Positions 13,301 through 19,501 of a stretch of DNA of 19,501 nucleotides are shown one piece after another. The first letter of the stretch is position 1. Every line of letters begins with the position of its first letter. The translations under genes were made by a program, and so were the position numbers. Source of the stretch: Saprospiraceae bacterium UBA6168 (lineage in GTDB: Bacteria; Bacteroidota; Bacteroidia; Chitinophagales; Saprospiraceae); NCBI GenBank assembly GCA_002435785.1, contig DIUC01000015.1, positions 1 through 19,501 on the forward strand, given 5' to 3'. The notes beneath the pieces were generated by a model. The model was not told the origin of the DNA and searched no databases. It saw only the letters and a program-made list of their open reading frames with translations.

Positions 13301-16186
13301 GTGACAGCCAACGGCAACAGCGTATGTGGCAACAGCACGGCAACGGCTGATTGCGCAGCGCTAAACTGCCCAACCATGACGGTTTCCGTTGACCCGGTGG
13401 CCGACATCTGCCGAAATGCTGCTTCGCAGCCCGTGCAGATGGTTGCAAACATTAGTGGCAGCACGGGCACCGGCACTTTGGTGTGGTCAGGTTCGGGCGT
13501 TTCGCCGAGTGGGCTTTTTGACCCAAACCAAGCCAACCTCGGTGATAACATCATCAGTGCCATTTATTATGAAGGGCCTTGCTTCTACGCACAAAACGAT
13601 ACCATCAACGTACAGGACGCACCAACAGGTGGTTTTATAGCGCCGACAGTGGCCTGTCAGGGTAGTGCTGTAGTGGTGAATTTCAACGGTTCGCCGCTAC
13701 CTGGGCAGACCTACAACTGGGACTTCGGCGGCGGAACGGCAGTGCCTGGCACTGGCCCCGGCCCGCACAGCGTCACTTGGGCGAGTGCTGGCACGAAGCT
13801 CATCACGCTGAACGTGGTAAGCGCTCAGGGTTGCGTTTCGCCCATCTACACGGGCATGGTGGCCGTGGCTTCTCCAATTCAGGCACCACAAATTTCTTGC
13901 AACAGTTCGACATCTTCTATTGAGTTCACTTGGCCCAGCGTGCCCGGCGCAACGGCTTACACAGTGACAACATCCACCGGGCAAATCGCCACGCAAACCG
14001 CTCCGACGACTTGGGCCGTCACTGGCCTCCAGCCATTGGAGCAGGTTTGCGTGACCGTGACGGCGCAATCGGGCAGTGCCTGTCCGAGCACCTCCACGCA
14101 ACTTTGCTGCAATGCCCTTCCTTGTCCCGCCATTTCGGTGGCCGTGGCACCAGTGGCCGATTTTTGCCTCGGTACGGCAGCACCCACTCAGTTATCGGCA
14201 ACGGTAACGGGGAGCAGCGGTGCTGGGGCTGGCACATGGAGCGGCAATGGCATCGTCAATTCGACGACTGGAACGTTCAGCCCAACGGCGGCTGGTTTTG
14301 GGCAACACCCGATTGTTTACACTTATGTGGAAAACGGCTGCACCTACACTGGCTCGACAGTGGTTGGGGTTTATCAGCAGCCTACGGCGGATTTTGCGCT
14401 GAACAGCTCCATTTGTTTGACAAATAATGCCATCGTGACTTACACGGGAGTTGCTGGCGCAAATGCCGTTTACACATGGAACTTCGACGGCGGTACGGCG
14501 GTACCCGGCATTGGCCCCGGCCCGCACCAAGTCAACTGGGCTACTCCGGGCCTCAAGACCGTCAGCCTCAGTGTGACGAACGGAAGCTGCTCGTCTGCCA
14601 TTTTTACCCAACAAATACAAGTGGATGACGAGCTGCAAGCGCCCGTCATCAATTGCTCCGCAACGACGAACAGCGTCAGCTTTAGCTGGAACTCCGTGCA
14701 AGGTGCCACGGGCTATACGGTAGCCGTGCTGAACGGAATCGGCGGGGTGCAGACTTCTGACACTTCCTACGTTTTCAGTGCACTGAACCCCAGCCAGCAA
14801 GTCGCCATACAAGTGACCGTGAATGGCAATACCGCTTGCCCGCTGCCCGTGGTGAGTGCAAGCTGCAATGCGCAGCCTTGTCCTGTTCTTACGTTAGATA
14901 TTGCGCCAGTATCACCCATTTGCTTGACTTCATCCAGTGCGCAGGTGCAATTGGTGGCCAACATGAGTGGGGTAGGGCAGGCCGGGACTGGCACTTGGAG
15001 CGGCACTGGTGTGGTGAATGCGGCACAGGGCATTTTTGACCCGACCGTGGCAGGTGTTGGTTTGCACAAAATCACGTACAGCTACCAGCAGGTCAACTGT
15101 GCTTACGAAGATGAGATTGACATTCAAATAGTGCCGCCGCCAACGGCGGATGCTGGCCCCGACCGTTTGCTGACCTGTTGGGAAAGCGACCAAACGGTGC
15201 AGTTAGGAGGCGCAGGCACTATTGCTGGCCAGGATATCAGCTACCTCTGGACGGCTGCCAATGGCAGCTTCCCCGGCAATGCGCAAATTCGCAACCCACA
15301 AGTTAGCACAGCGGGGCTTTATTTCCTGTTGGTCACGAACACGGTGCTTGGCTGTTCCAATTCCGATGATGTGCTGGTCATTTCCACCCAAAGCTCGCCC
15401 GTGCCGGAAGTGACCGTTGACCCAACCTACTGCAAAAACGGGGGCAAGGACGCCAACATGACGGTTAGCAAGGTGACGGGTGGCATGGACCCCTACCTCT
15501 ATTCGCTCAACGGTGAGCCTTATGTGGGCAGCAATGTCTTCCCATTTCTGGAAGCTGGCGATTATGAAGTGACGGTCATGGATGCTGAAGGCTGCACAGG
15601 CTCGGCCACTTTCAGGGTGGAAAAGACGGGGCAATTGAGCGTGGACCTAACGACCAATTTGGTCGGGCAAGCGAGGGTGGAGTACGGCGAGTCCATACAA
15701 CTGACTGCACTCGTGAGTCTGCCACAAAATATCCTCGATTCTATCCATTGGACAAACAGCGGTGTACTGAGCTGCACCGATTGCCTTAATCCACGTGCCA
15801 CGCCATTGGTACAAACGACCTTCACGGTGACGGTTTTCAAAAACGGTTGCGAAGCACTGGATTCCTTGACCGTGTATGTTGATAAGGGCGAAGGCCAGGT
15901 TTATGTACCGACGGCATTTTCACCGAACGACGACAACGTGAACGACCGCTTTAAGATTTACGTTGGCCCTGCGGTGAAGCGGGTAAAGCACTTCTTCGTG
16001 TTCGACCGCTGGGGCGAGCTTGTTTACAAGTACGAAGATTTTGACCCAAAAGACCCATCCCTCGGCTGGGACGGCAGGCTCAACGGCAAGCCAATGAACC
16101 CTGCGTTGTTCGTTTGGTTTGCGGAGGTGGAGTTCCAGGACGGCTCGAAGAAGCTGCTGGAAGGTGAGGTGTCGCTGATGAGGTGA
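10301..16186 (+). CDS. Giant exported multi-domain surface protein with T9SS type B (CHU_C) tail
   Basis: The 1961-residue protein starts with a signal peptide (1 to about 25, ending LFA before QCDC). Next comes a P-domain-like region (about 30-205, with HTWIGDLSISLTSPSG and WRLSILD) as found beside secreted peptidases. Two short Cys repeats (about 346-437) each have C-G...VGGQQ...C and a GCDS motif, followed by Ig-like regions. Four tandem modules of 251-254 residues (601-1610) each contain a PKD-like part (YNW-F-GGTA-PG-G-GP), an FN3-like part with paired Cys, and an Ig-like part. The tail has another Ig/PKD region, a SprB-like repeat (about 1700-1775), and a gliding-motility-associated C-terminal domain (about 1867-1961: VYVPTAFSPNDDNVNDRF, DRWGELVY, GWDG). 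It is expected to be secreted by T9SS and displayed as an adhesin. I see no catalytic domain. The start at 10301 is chosen for the signal peptide. A strong terminator follows. Confidence 0.93.
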   Translation: MTGKSILAALLFSFATFTQLFAQCDCVTTGNCPVPIQDNGVYSGYLDVTVNGANDLAVNPLTSVCVTITHTWIGDLSISLTSPSGVEYLIMADVGNNYGECGNQQDNAEICIVPGTNKPLTNNTDYICNAAPCSVGTCCLNGNWTAPCGGVTSPITGAIQAPNCNLNDFNVPGQPANGTWRLSILDVCNQDVGVLHNFSLTFLNGQSCYACEADGGSLNAAGIVSCFGDSSLLLHLPPGYGPTGPLYGTDTTIYGYTYVLVQNNVILSLVPNLNLMSQPPGNYTIYGLSYLLIHGNQLPSIVGMNFNTIDAQLESTTAPFCADFSDDSVAVTILPAIPPQSMNRTVCEGSCISVGGQQVCASGPVVLDSWRGCDSTINVTLTFIQPDTVDYVATVCAGNCVTVGGQQFCPPTQQYIHLQNWQGCDSVVHLTFNVLLPTAIITPANPPALTCTTSSVALSAATSGPGVLTYAWSGPNGFASTQPSISATTAGTYTVTVSNNSITPACTSTASVSVANSVVPPDLAFNGIPPSICLGQSFDLVNVQVQDLNNTTAIITIHSGTPATPANQLSNTTVSPTTTTTYYYKATKGNCSDEIGVPLTVKPVPNANFTATTPSCLSNSVTVNYTGTAGAGATYNWIFDGGTATPGTGQGPHTVTYPFAGQKAITLIVTENGCTSPVYIQNIMVESPLAQPTITCTATTSSIVFNWNNVPGNNGYNVTSSVPGTQQTQTSYLVSGLTPGQSVTIQVEAIGTNTCGNSSAQLTCTATACPVVTVTPTTVGDICRDATTAPFNLQATVTGGNGTGTLTWAGTGIVDASAGTFDPSQASIGANTITVTYNQGGCIFSNTLSINVFQTPTASLTAQTPICMGNAATVTFTGSTGAGLAYNWNFNGGTATPGTGSGPQSVTWPTAGPHTVSVSVANANGCTSATATASIQVDAPIPQPQVSCNPTTSSVTFTWPPVAGATGYTAIVTTGQIATQNSATSYTVNGLTPNEVVSIDVTANGNSVCGNSTATADCAALNCPTMTVSVDPVADICRNAASQPVQMVANISGSTGTGTLVWSGSGVSPSGLFDPNQANLGDNIISAIYYEGPCFYAQNDTINVQDAPTGGFIAPTVACQGSAVVVNFNGSPLPGQTYNWDFGGGTAVPGTGPGPHSVTWASAGTKLITLNVVSAQGCVSPIYTGMVAVASPIQAPQISCNSSTSSIEFTWPSVPGATAYTVTTSTGQIATQTAPTTWAVTGLQPLEQVCVTVTAQSGSACPSTSTQLCCNALPCPAISVAVAPVADFCLGTAAPTQLSATVTGSSGAGAGTWSGNGIVNSTTGTFSPTAAGFGQHPIVYTYVENGCTYTGSTVVGVYQQPTADFALNSSICLTNNAIVTYTGVAGANAVYTWNFDGGTAVPGIGPGPHQVNWATPGLKTVSLSVTNGSCSSAIFTQQIQVDDELQAPVINCSATTNSVSFSWNSVQGATGYTVAVLNGIGGVQTSDTSYVFSALNPSQQVAIQVTVNGNTACPLPVVSASCNAQPCPVLTLDIAPVSPICLTSSSAQVQLVANMSGVGQAGTGTWSGTGVVNAAQGIFDPTVAGVGLHKITYSYQQVNCAYEDEIDIQIVPPPTADAGPDRLLTCWESDQTVQLGGAGTIAGQDISYLWTAANGSFPGNAQIRNPQVSTAGLYFLLVTNTVLGCSNSDDVLVISTQSSPVPEVTVDPTYCKNGGKDANMTVSKVTGGMDPYLYSLNGEPYVGSNVFPFLEAGDYEVTVMDAEGCTGSATFRVEKTGQLSVDLTTNLVGQARVEYGESIQLTALVSLPQNILDSIHWTNSGVLSCTDCLNPRATPLVQTTFTVTVFKNGCEALDSLTVYVDKGEGQVYVPTAFSPNDDNVNDRFKIYVGPAVKRVKHFFVFDRWGELVYKYEDFDPKDPSLGWDGRLNGKPMNPALFVWFAEVEFQDGSKKLLEGEVSLMR
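12101..15130 (+). repeat. Four tandem coding modules (PKD + FN3-like + Ig-like), 753-762 bp each
   Basis: Aligned by the recurring (V)xxxPTA-like entry, modules begin at 12101, 12854, 13610 and 14369 and end at 15130, so their lengths are 251, 252, 253 and 254 codons. Each repeats the motifs TYNW-F-GGTA-PG, TTSS/TTNS before F-W, GL/AL-P, C followed by A..CP, and a G-TW/TL-SG-G--F-P line. DNA identity between modules is moderate, so the duplications are not recent. Confidence 0.85.
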
Positions 16187-16193
16187 TGGAAAA

Positions 16194-16242
16194 ATTGGGC
16201 GATTTGGGTACTTTTCCCCAATTTCCCAATACCAAAAAGTAC
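16194..16242. repeat. Overlapping inverted repeats between the adhesin stop and its terminator
   Basis: ATTGGGCGATTTGGG (16194-16208) faces CCCCAATTTCCCAAT (16216-16230), an imperfect dyad with a heptamer-like phase. A second dyad, GTACTTTT (16208-16215) with AAAAGTAC (16235-16242), is perfect and overlaps it, so the two hairpins are mutually exclusive. The element starts 8 bp after the stop codon, as in the other repeats of this window. Confidence 0.55.
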
Positions 16243-16262
16243 AACAACTGGAGTATAGATAC

Positions 16263-16303
16263 GCCCGTAAAGGCAGGATTCACCTGCTTTTGCGGGCTTT
16301 TTT
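16263..16303 (+). terminator. Intrinsic terminator of the giant surface-protein gene
   Basis: GCCCGTAAAGGCAGG (16263-16277) pairs along its full 15 bp with CCTGCTTTTGCGGGC (16283-16297), with two G-U wobbles and a 5-nt loop ATTCA. Six T residues (16298-16303) follow. It lies 77 bp after the stop of the adhesin gene and separates it from the convergent T9SS gene. Confidence 0.92.
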
Positions 16304-16373
16304 GTTGTGGGCAATTAATGCCAAATGCCGTTTGGGCAGAAGGCCTTGCTGTTGTTCATCCTCATGGTCAATT

Positions 16374-17909
16374 CTATTTTGTAATGATGAGCTTCCCGCT
16401 CCCCACAGGCCGCCCCTCGCTTTCCACGTTCCAAAAGTACATGCCTTCCGCCAAGCCTGCCAGCGAAAAGGACTGCTCCTGCTGCCCTACCGACAAATCC
16501 CAGTGCTGGACAACCTGCCCCATGGCGTTGAAGAGCCAAAGGGTAGCGGGCATTGTTGCTGGCAAGGTCAGCGACAAGTGCAGCTCGTGGCTTGCGGGGT
16601 TGGGCCATACTTTTGCATGGTTTGTTGTTTTTGCTACTTCACCCGTCGGCGTATCAATGCCCAGCGTGTCGCAGATGCTCCCCGGCAGGTCGTATAGCCG
16701 GAAATGGGGAAAGTTCGGGACTAACCATTCATGCAACGTGGGCAGTACAAGCCCGTGCTGCTCTACCGCACAGGCCAGCCCTTGCAAGTTGGGGTGATGT
16801 ATCACGTGCAGCACGTTGGCGCTAACGAAAGGCACACTGATGTATATCTTTCCATTGGGCGCCAGCATGTGCTGGTAGAACCTTGTCCCGAGTGGCGACA
16901 TGAATCCGTCGTACACGGCAACCGTCACCCTTGAAGCTTCGATATTGTTGCTCCAGGTGTCATACTGGACTATCAGGTCGCCCAGCGAGGCATACAAGAA
17001 CCTCGAATTGGGCGAAAACGAAACGCCGCAGGCCGTTACCGTCTCGTTTGGGTAGTAGATGGACCTTGGGTTGGAGAACTCCCCCGTGCAGCGGTCGAAG
17101 TCGAACATCCTCATGCCCTGCGTGGGGTTCAGGCGGACGTACTTCGTGCCGTCCGGCGAAAAGGTGGCTTGGCCACTCCAATACTGCGCCCCCCAGCCGT
17201 CTCCGATGTCCTGCCTCGTAGGGCCTTTGATTCCGTCCGGCGAAAAAAGGAACTTGAAATAGCGGTTGGAACTGCCCGAATCAAAGTTGGTATGTCCGTG
17301 GGGCAGTATCAGCCACCAGTCCCGCCCGTTGGCGTGCCGCACGGCGGTCATCTGCTGCCCAAAATTCAATGTGTCGAACACCAGTTGGTTTTTTTCCAGC
17401 ACCGCTCCCAGCCCGTTGTTCTTGCTCATATCCACAACGGTGTACCTGAAGTGCCTAATATGCAGGCCTTCATCAACCCCTAAGTGAAACATATAATAGA
17501 TATGATTCGATCCGGGCAAAGGCAACATTATGCTGCTTTGAGCTGTAGGGTAGCCATTGCCAAGTGCACAGTACTCGTCGTACACCTCCCCGGGATTTAT
17601 TGAGTCTCCATTTTCTATGAGGAGATTTTCGTGATTTATTAGGCTGCAACCATTTGTGTAGAGTTGTAGCATACCCATGGAATCCGACACCATTGAAATT
17701 TCGGTGAAGTCAAAATCAACGGGGAGGTCAAATCGGGACACTTCTGGCGGGTCGAAGTTGAAGTCCACCCTGGAACCACCAAACTCATACCCACTGGTGG
17801 TATCTTCTTCGTAGCGCCCGAATAGCCAGACGTAGTCGTACTTTGCTTGGCCGAGGGCGGAAATGCTGGATACCAATAATGCTATTGAGATGAAAAGGAA
17901 ATGTTTCAT
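16374..17909 (-). CDS. Exported propeller-like protein with T9SS type A sorting domain
   Basis: The 511-residue protein begins with a clear signal peptide (1 to about 21, ending SALGQA). The central region has repeated beta units with SPDGTKYVRL, SPNSRFLYASL and APNGKIYISV motifs, as in WD40/PD40-type propellers, and stretches such as MTAVRHANGRDWWLILP that recur in bacteroidotal surface proteins. The last ~80 residues form a type A T9SS sorting domain: VWPNPASHELHLSL, LFNAMGQVVQ, L-GMYFWNVES and a final KLIITK. It should be secreted through T9SS and anchored to or released from the surface; a ligand or enzymatic role cannot be inferred. ATG 17909 begins the signal peptide. The start lies only 21 bp from the terminator of the upstream gene, so any promoter must overlap that terminator or lie inside the preceding gene. 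Confidence 0.9.
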   Translation of the reverse strand: MKHFLFISIALLVSSISALGQAKYDYVWLFGRYEEDTTSGYEFGGSRVDFNFDPPEVSRFDLPVDFDFTEISMVSDSMGMLQLYTNGCSLINHENLLIENGDSINPGEVYDEYCALGNGYPTAQSSIMLPLPGSNHIYYMFHLGVDEGLHIRHFRYTVVDMSKNNGLGAVLEKNQLVFDTLNFGQQMTAVRHANGRDWWLILPHGHTNFDSGSSNRYFKFLFSPDGIKGPTRQDIGDGWGAQYWSGQATFSPDGTKYVRLNPTQGMRMFDFDRCTGEFSNPRSIYYPNETVTACGVSFSPNSRFLYASLGDLIVQYDTWSNNIEASRVTVAVYDGFMSPLGTRFYQHMLAPNGKIYISVPFVSANVLHVIHHPNLQGLACAVEQHGLVLPTLHEWLVPNFPHFRLYDLPGSICDTLGIDTPTGEVAKTTNHAKVWPNPASHELHLSLTLPATMPATLWLFNAMGQVVQHWDLSVGQQEQSFSLAGLAEGMYFWNVESEGRPVGSGKLIITK

Positions 17910-17915
17910 GAGTTT

Positions 17916-17956
17916 TAAAATATAAAACAGCCCATGCCTGTGACACAGGCATGGGC
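17916..17956 (-). terminator. Intrinsic terminator between the two minus-strand T9SS genes
   Basis: The stem GCCCATGCCTGT (17930-17941) and ACAGGCATGGGC (17945-17956) is a perfect 12-bp inverted repeat with a 3-nt loop. On the minus strand it is followed by the T-rich run TGTTTTATATTTT (down to 17916). It lies 18 bp after the stop at 17974 and 21 bp before the next start at 17909, measured from the stem. It probably ends transcription of the right-hand gene, or attenuates read-through into its neighbour. Confidence 0.85.
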
Positions 17957-17973
17957 ATGGTTTTGTGATGAAA

Positions 17974-19501
17974 TTACCTTGAAATTACTAAGCGATGGGT
18001 AGCATGCGTGATACCGAATTCGCTTTTCGACTGTACAAAATAAATGCCGTTGGGCAGCTTGGAAGTATCAAGGCTTAAGCTCGTCGTTTCATTGGCTACT
18101 TTTTGCAGCAACATGGTCTGACCAGCTAAGTTGATGATGATGACCTTGCCTGTGAATGGAATTCCGAACTGGAGGTCAATGGATTCGCTGGCAGGATTAG
18201 GGGAAATAGTGAATCCAGCAATACCATCACCAGTTTCCAGGTGTTCAGCCTTGGATTCGGAAGCCCTGAAAGTGTTGAGGGCTTGACAAGGTGGCAGCAA
18301 GCTGTTCGCTATTCGCTCCGTTTTGTCACTTGTGCCGTAGGTAGCATCGGCAATATTGAGCGCCGCTGTTAAATCAGCCTCGTTCAATGTAGCGCCTGTT
18401 GCTTGTTTTATCAAAAGTGCGTTCAACTGTTTTTGGTAATCCTCAAAGCTGTTGGGCTGCGTGGCGATGGCTTGGTTGAAGGTGGCTGCTGCAACAAGCG
18501 GTGCCTGTATGGCCAGATTGTGCTGCGATTTGATGGACGCTATGGCGACCGATGCTGATTTTATATCGTTGAACAAAGCTTTTTTGACGGCAATAATAGA
18601 AGGGCTGTATGTATCGGTCGAGTCTGTCCAGCTATTCTCCAAGTCCACTACCTGCTCGAACAACGAGGCTCGTTGTAGCATGAGGTCATCCAAGCTATCC
18701 TGTTTGGCATCGGGCATACGCATGGCCTCAGCCACCATATTCTCCACTTGGGCAAGTTTCCCGGTAGTGGATGTTAGGTTGCTGTTGTAATAAGCTTCTA
18801 TCAGTGAACCTACTGGCCTCAAATCCGGGTTTTGTATCAACTTGAGCATCAGCCTTGACTTCCATTCCCAAGTGTAAGGCCCAGTGGGGTTGTCATTGAT
18901 GACCATCAAGTCAAGTCCGGTTAGTTCGGTGGCTTGGGCGTTCCCACAGCCATTGATAGGGCCTGGGTCCAGAGAAAACCAGAAGGAGGAAGGAGCAAGG
19001 TCGGTAGCCGTTGGTAACTTTTCAGGCGAACTGTTTTCAATTTTAAATAGTGAATAAAAAGGGTCTGAAGTGCACTGAGCAGCGAATCCTGGGTAATTGG
19101 TAGTGAGCCAAGTATTGGCATGCCGCTTTTGTTCACCGATAGCACCAATAGTAGCAGCATAACTGCTAATACGCAGCCCGGTGTCGTTGTTCTGGATGAT
19201 ATTTCCTTTCACGAAGCACGGGTCGCAATCCCCTTCGAAGCCAAGACCGATAGTGCCCTTGTTGACCCTATTATCGCAGACAAGCCAGTTTTCGGATTGC
19301 CTCAAGAAGATGCCATAACCGGCCGTGTTGACAGTGATGCTTGAATTGTCATTTATTCGATTAAGGGTAATTTGCCCTCCTTTGCTGTTGGAAAAAGGAG
19401 CGTAAATACCCAACCTACTGCCGTTGGCAGTTCCTTGGTTGAAGTTAACAATATTGTTAAAAACATAGAAATTGTCACCGTCAGATTGTGAAAAAAGTCC
19501 C
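17974..19501 (-). CDS. Right-handed parallel beta-helix protein with T9SS type A tail (5' end outside window)
   Basis: The minus-strand frame is open from the stop at 17974 to the right edge, giving 508 visible residues without a start; the N-terminus is missing. The first ~150 residues show parallel beta-helix rungs: NNIVNF, NRINDNSSITVNTAGYGIFLRQSENWLVCDNRV, and NIIQNNDTGLRIS. This fold is used by surface polysaccharide-binding or -cleaving proteins. A helical, low-aromatic spacer (about 210-400 of the visible part, LDDLMLQRASLFEQVVDLENS and ALNIADATYGTSDKTERIANSL) follows. The last ~75 residues form a type A sorting domain (SPNPASESIDLQF, NLAGQTMLLQ, LPNGIYFVQS, RLVISR). Several stretches look more AT-rich than the first half of the window, by eye. 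No catalytic residues can be assigned. A TTG at 19413 is not its start, since homologous-looking rungs continue upstream of it. Confidence 0.88.
   Translation of the reverse strand, partial: GLFSQSDGDNFYVFNNIVNFNQGTANGSRLGIYAPFSNSKGGQITLNRINDNSSITVNTAGYGIFLRQSENWLVCDNRVNKGTIGLGFEGDCDPCFVKGNIIQNNDTGLRISSYAATIGAIGEQKRHANTWLTTNYPGFAAQCTSDPFYSLFKIENSSPEKLPTATDLAPSSFWFSLDPGPINGCGNAQATELTGLDLMVINDNPTGPYTWEWKSRLMLKLIQNPDLRPVGSLIEAYYNSNLTSTTGKLAQVENMVAEAMRMPDAKQDSLDDLMLQRASLFEQVVDLENSWTDSTDTYSPSIIAVKKALFNDIKSASVAIASIKSQHNLAIQAPLVAAATFNQAIATQPNSFEDYQKQLNALLIKQATGATLNEADLTAALNIADATYGTSDKTERIANSLLPPCQALNTFRASESKAEHLETGDGIAGFTISPNPASESIDLQFGIPFTGKVIIINLAGQTMLLQKVANETTSLSLDTSKLPNGIYFVQSKSEFGITHATHRLVISR

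Noticed and set aside
12584..14812. Several minus-strand frames of 100-220 residues inside the giant surface-protein gene
   Set aside because: They recur at equivalent places in each repeated module, as expected for shadows of a repetitive coding sequence.
16319..16338. Terminator for the minus-strand gene ending at 16374
   Set aside because: The TGCCAAA/TTTGGGCA stem is bulged and short, and no T-run follows on the minus strand.

Overview
The window looks like a chromosomal segment of a Bacteroidota bacterium, most likely a Saprospiria/Chitinophagia-type environmental lineage. The support is: three secreted proteins ending in type IX secretion sorting domains (one CHU_C/type B, two type A), promoter-like boxes of the Bacteroidota TAnnTTTG form upstream of three genes, a DUF4369-like/thioredoxin protein, and a kynurenine-pathway dioxygenase. 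No tRNA, rRNA, CRISPR array, transposase or phage gene was seen.

Layout. 80-9942 holds ten short to medium genes with short intergenic gaps: a secreted EEP-fold hydrolase, an orphan LolD/MacB-type ABC ATPase, a TlpA-like thioredoxin protein, a convergent DUF3137 membrane protein and an atypical SDR on the minus strand, 3-hydroxyanthranilate 3,4-dioxygenase (divergent from the SDR), an LpxH-type UDP-2,3-diacylglucosamine hydrolase, an exported propeller-like protein, phosphatidylserine decarboxylase, and a GT-C (ArnT/PMT-like) membrane glycosyltransferase. 10301-16186 is one 1961-residue exported adhesin-like protein with an N-terminal P-domain-like region, four tandem ~252-residue modules and a CHU_C tail, followed by a strong intrinsic terminator. 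16374-19501 carries two minus-strand type A T9SS cargo genes separated by a terminator; the second runs off the right edge.

Functionally, much of the window serves the cell envelope: lipid A (LpxH), phosphatidylethanolamine (Psd), sugar transfer on a lipid carrier (GT-C), and T9SS-exported surface proteins. The dioxygenase points to tryptophan breakdown or NAD synthesis, but no other gene of that pathway is present.

The least explained signal is a set of short structured repeats, most of them 0-25 bp downstream of stop codons. One class is a perfect or near-perfect inverted repeat whose arms are themselves palindromic (two copies, 930-995 and 6706-6771). The other class consists of heptanucleotide tandems (CAGTTGG, CGGATTT/CAATCCG, AATACCC, GATTnnn) arranged as opposing arms. 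A further heptamer tandem (CATACCT x4) lies inside the GT-C coding sequence, where a change in copy number would shift the reading frame. These repeats also blur several start codons, so starts were chosen downstream of them where the protein family supports it.
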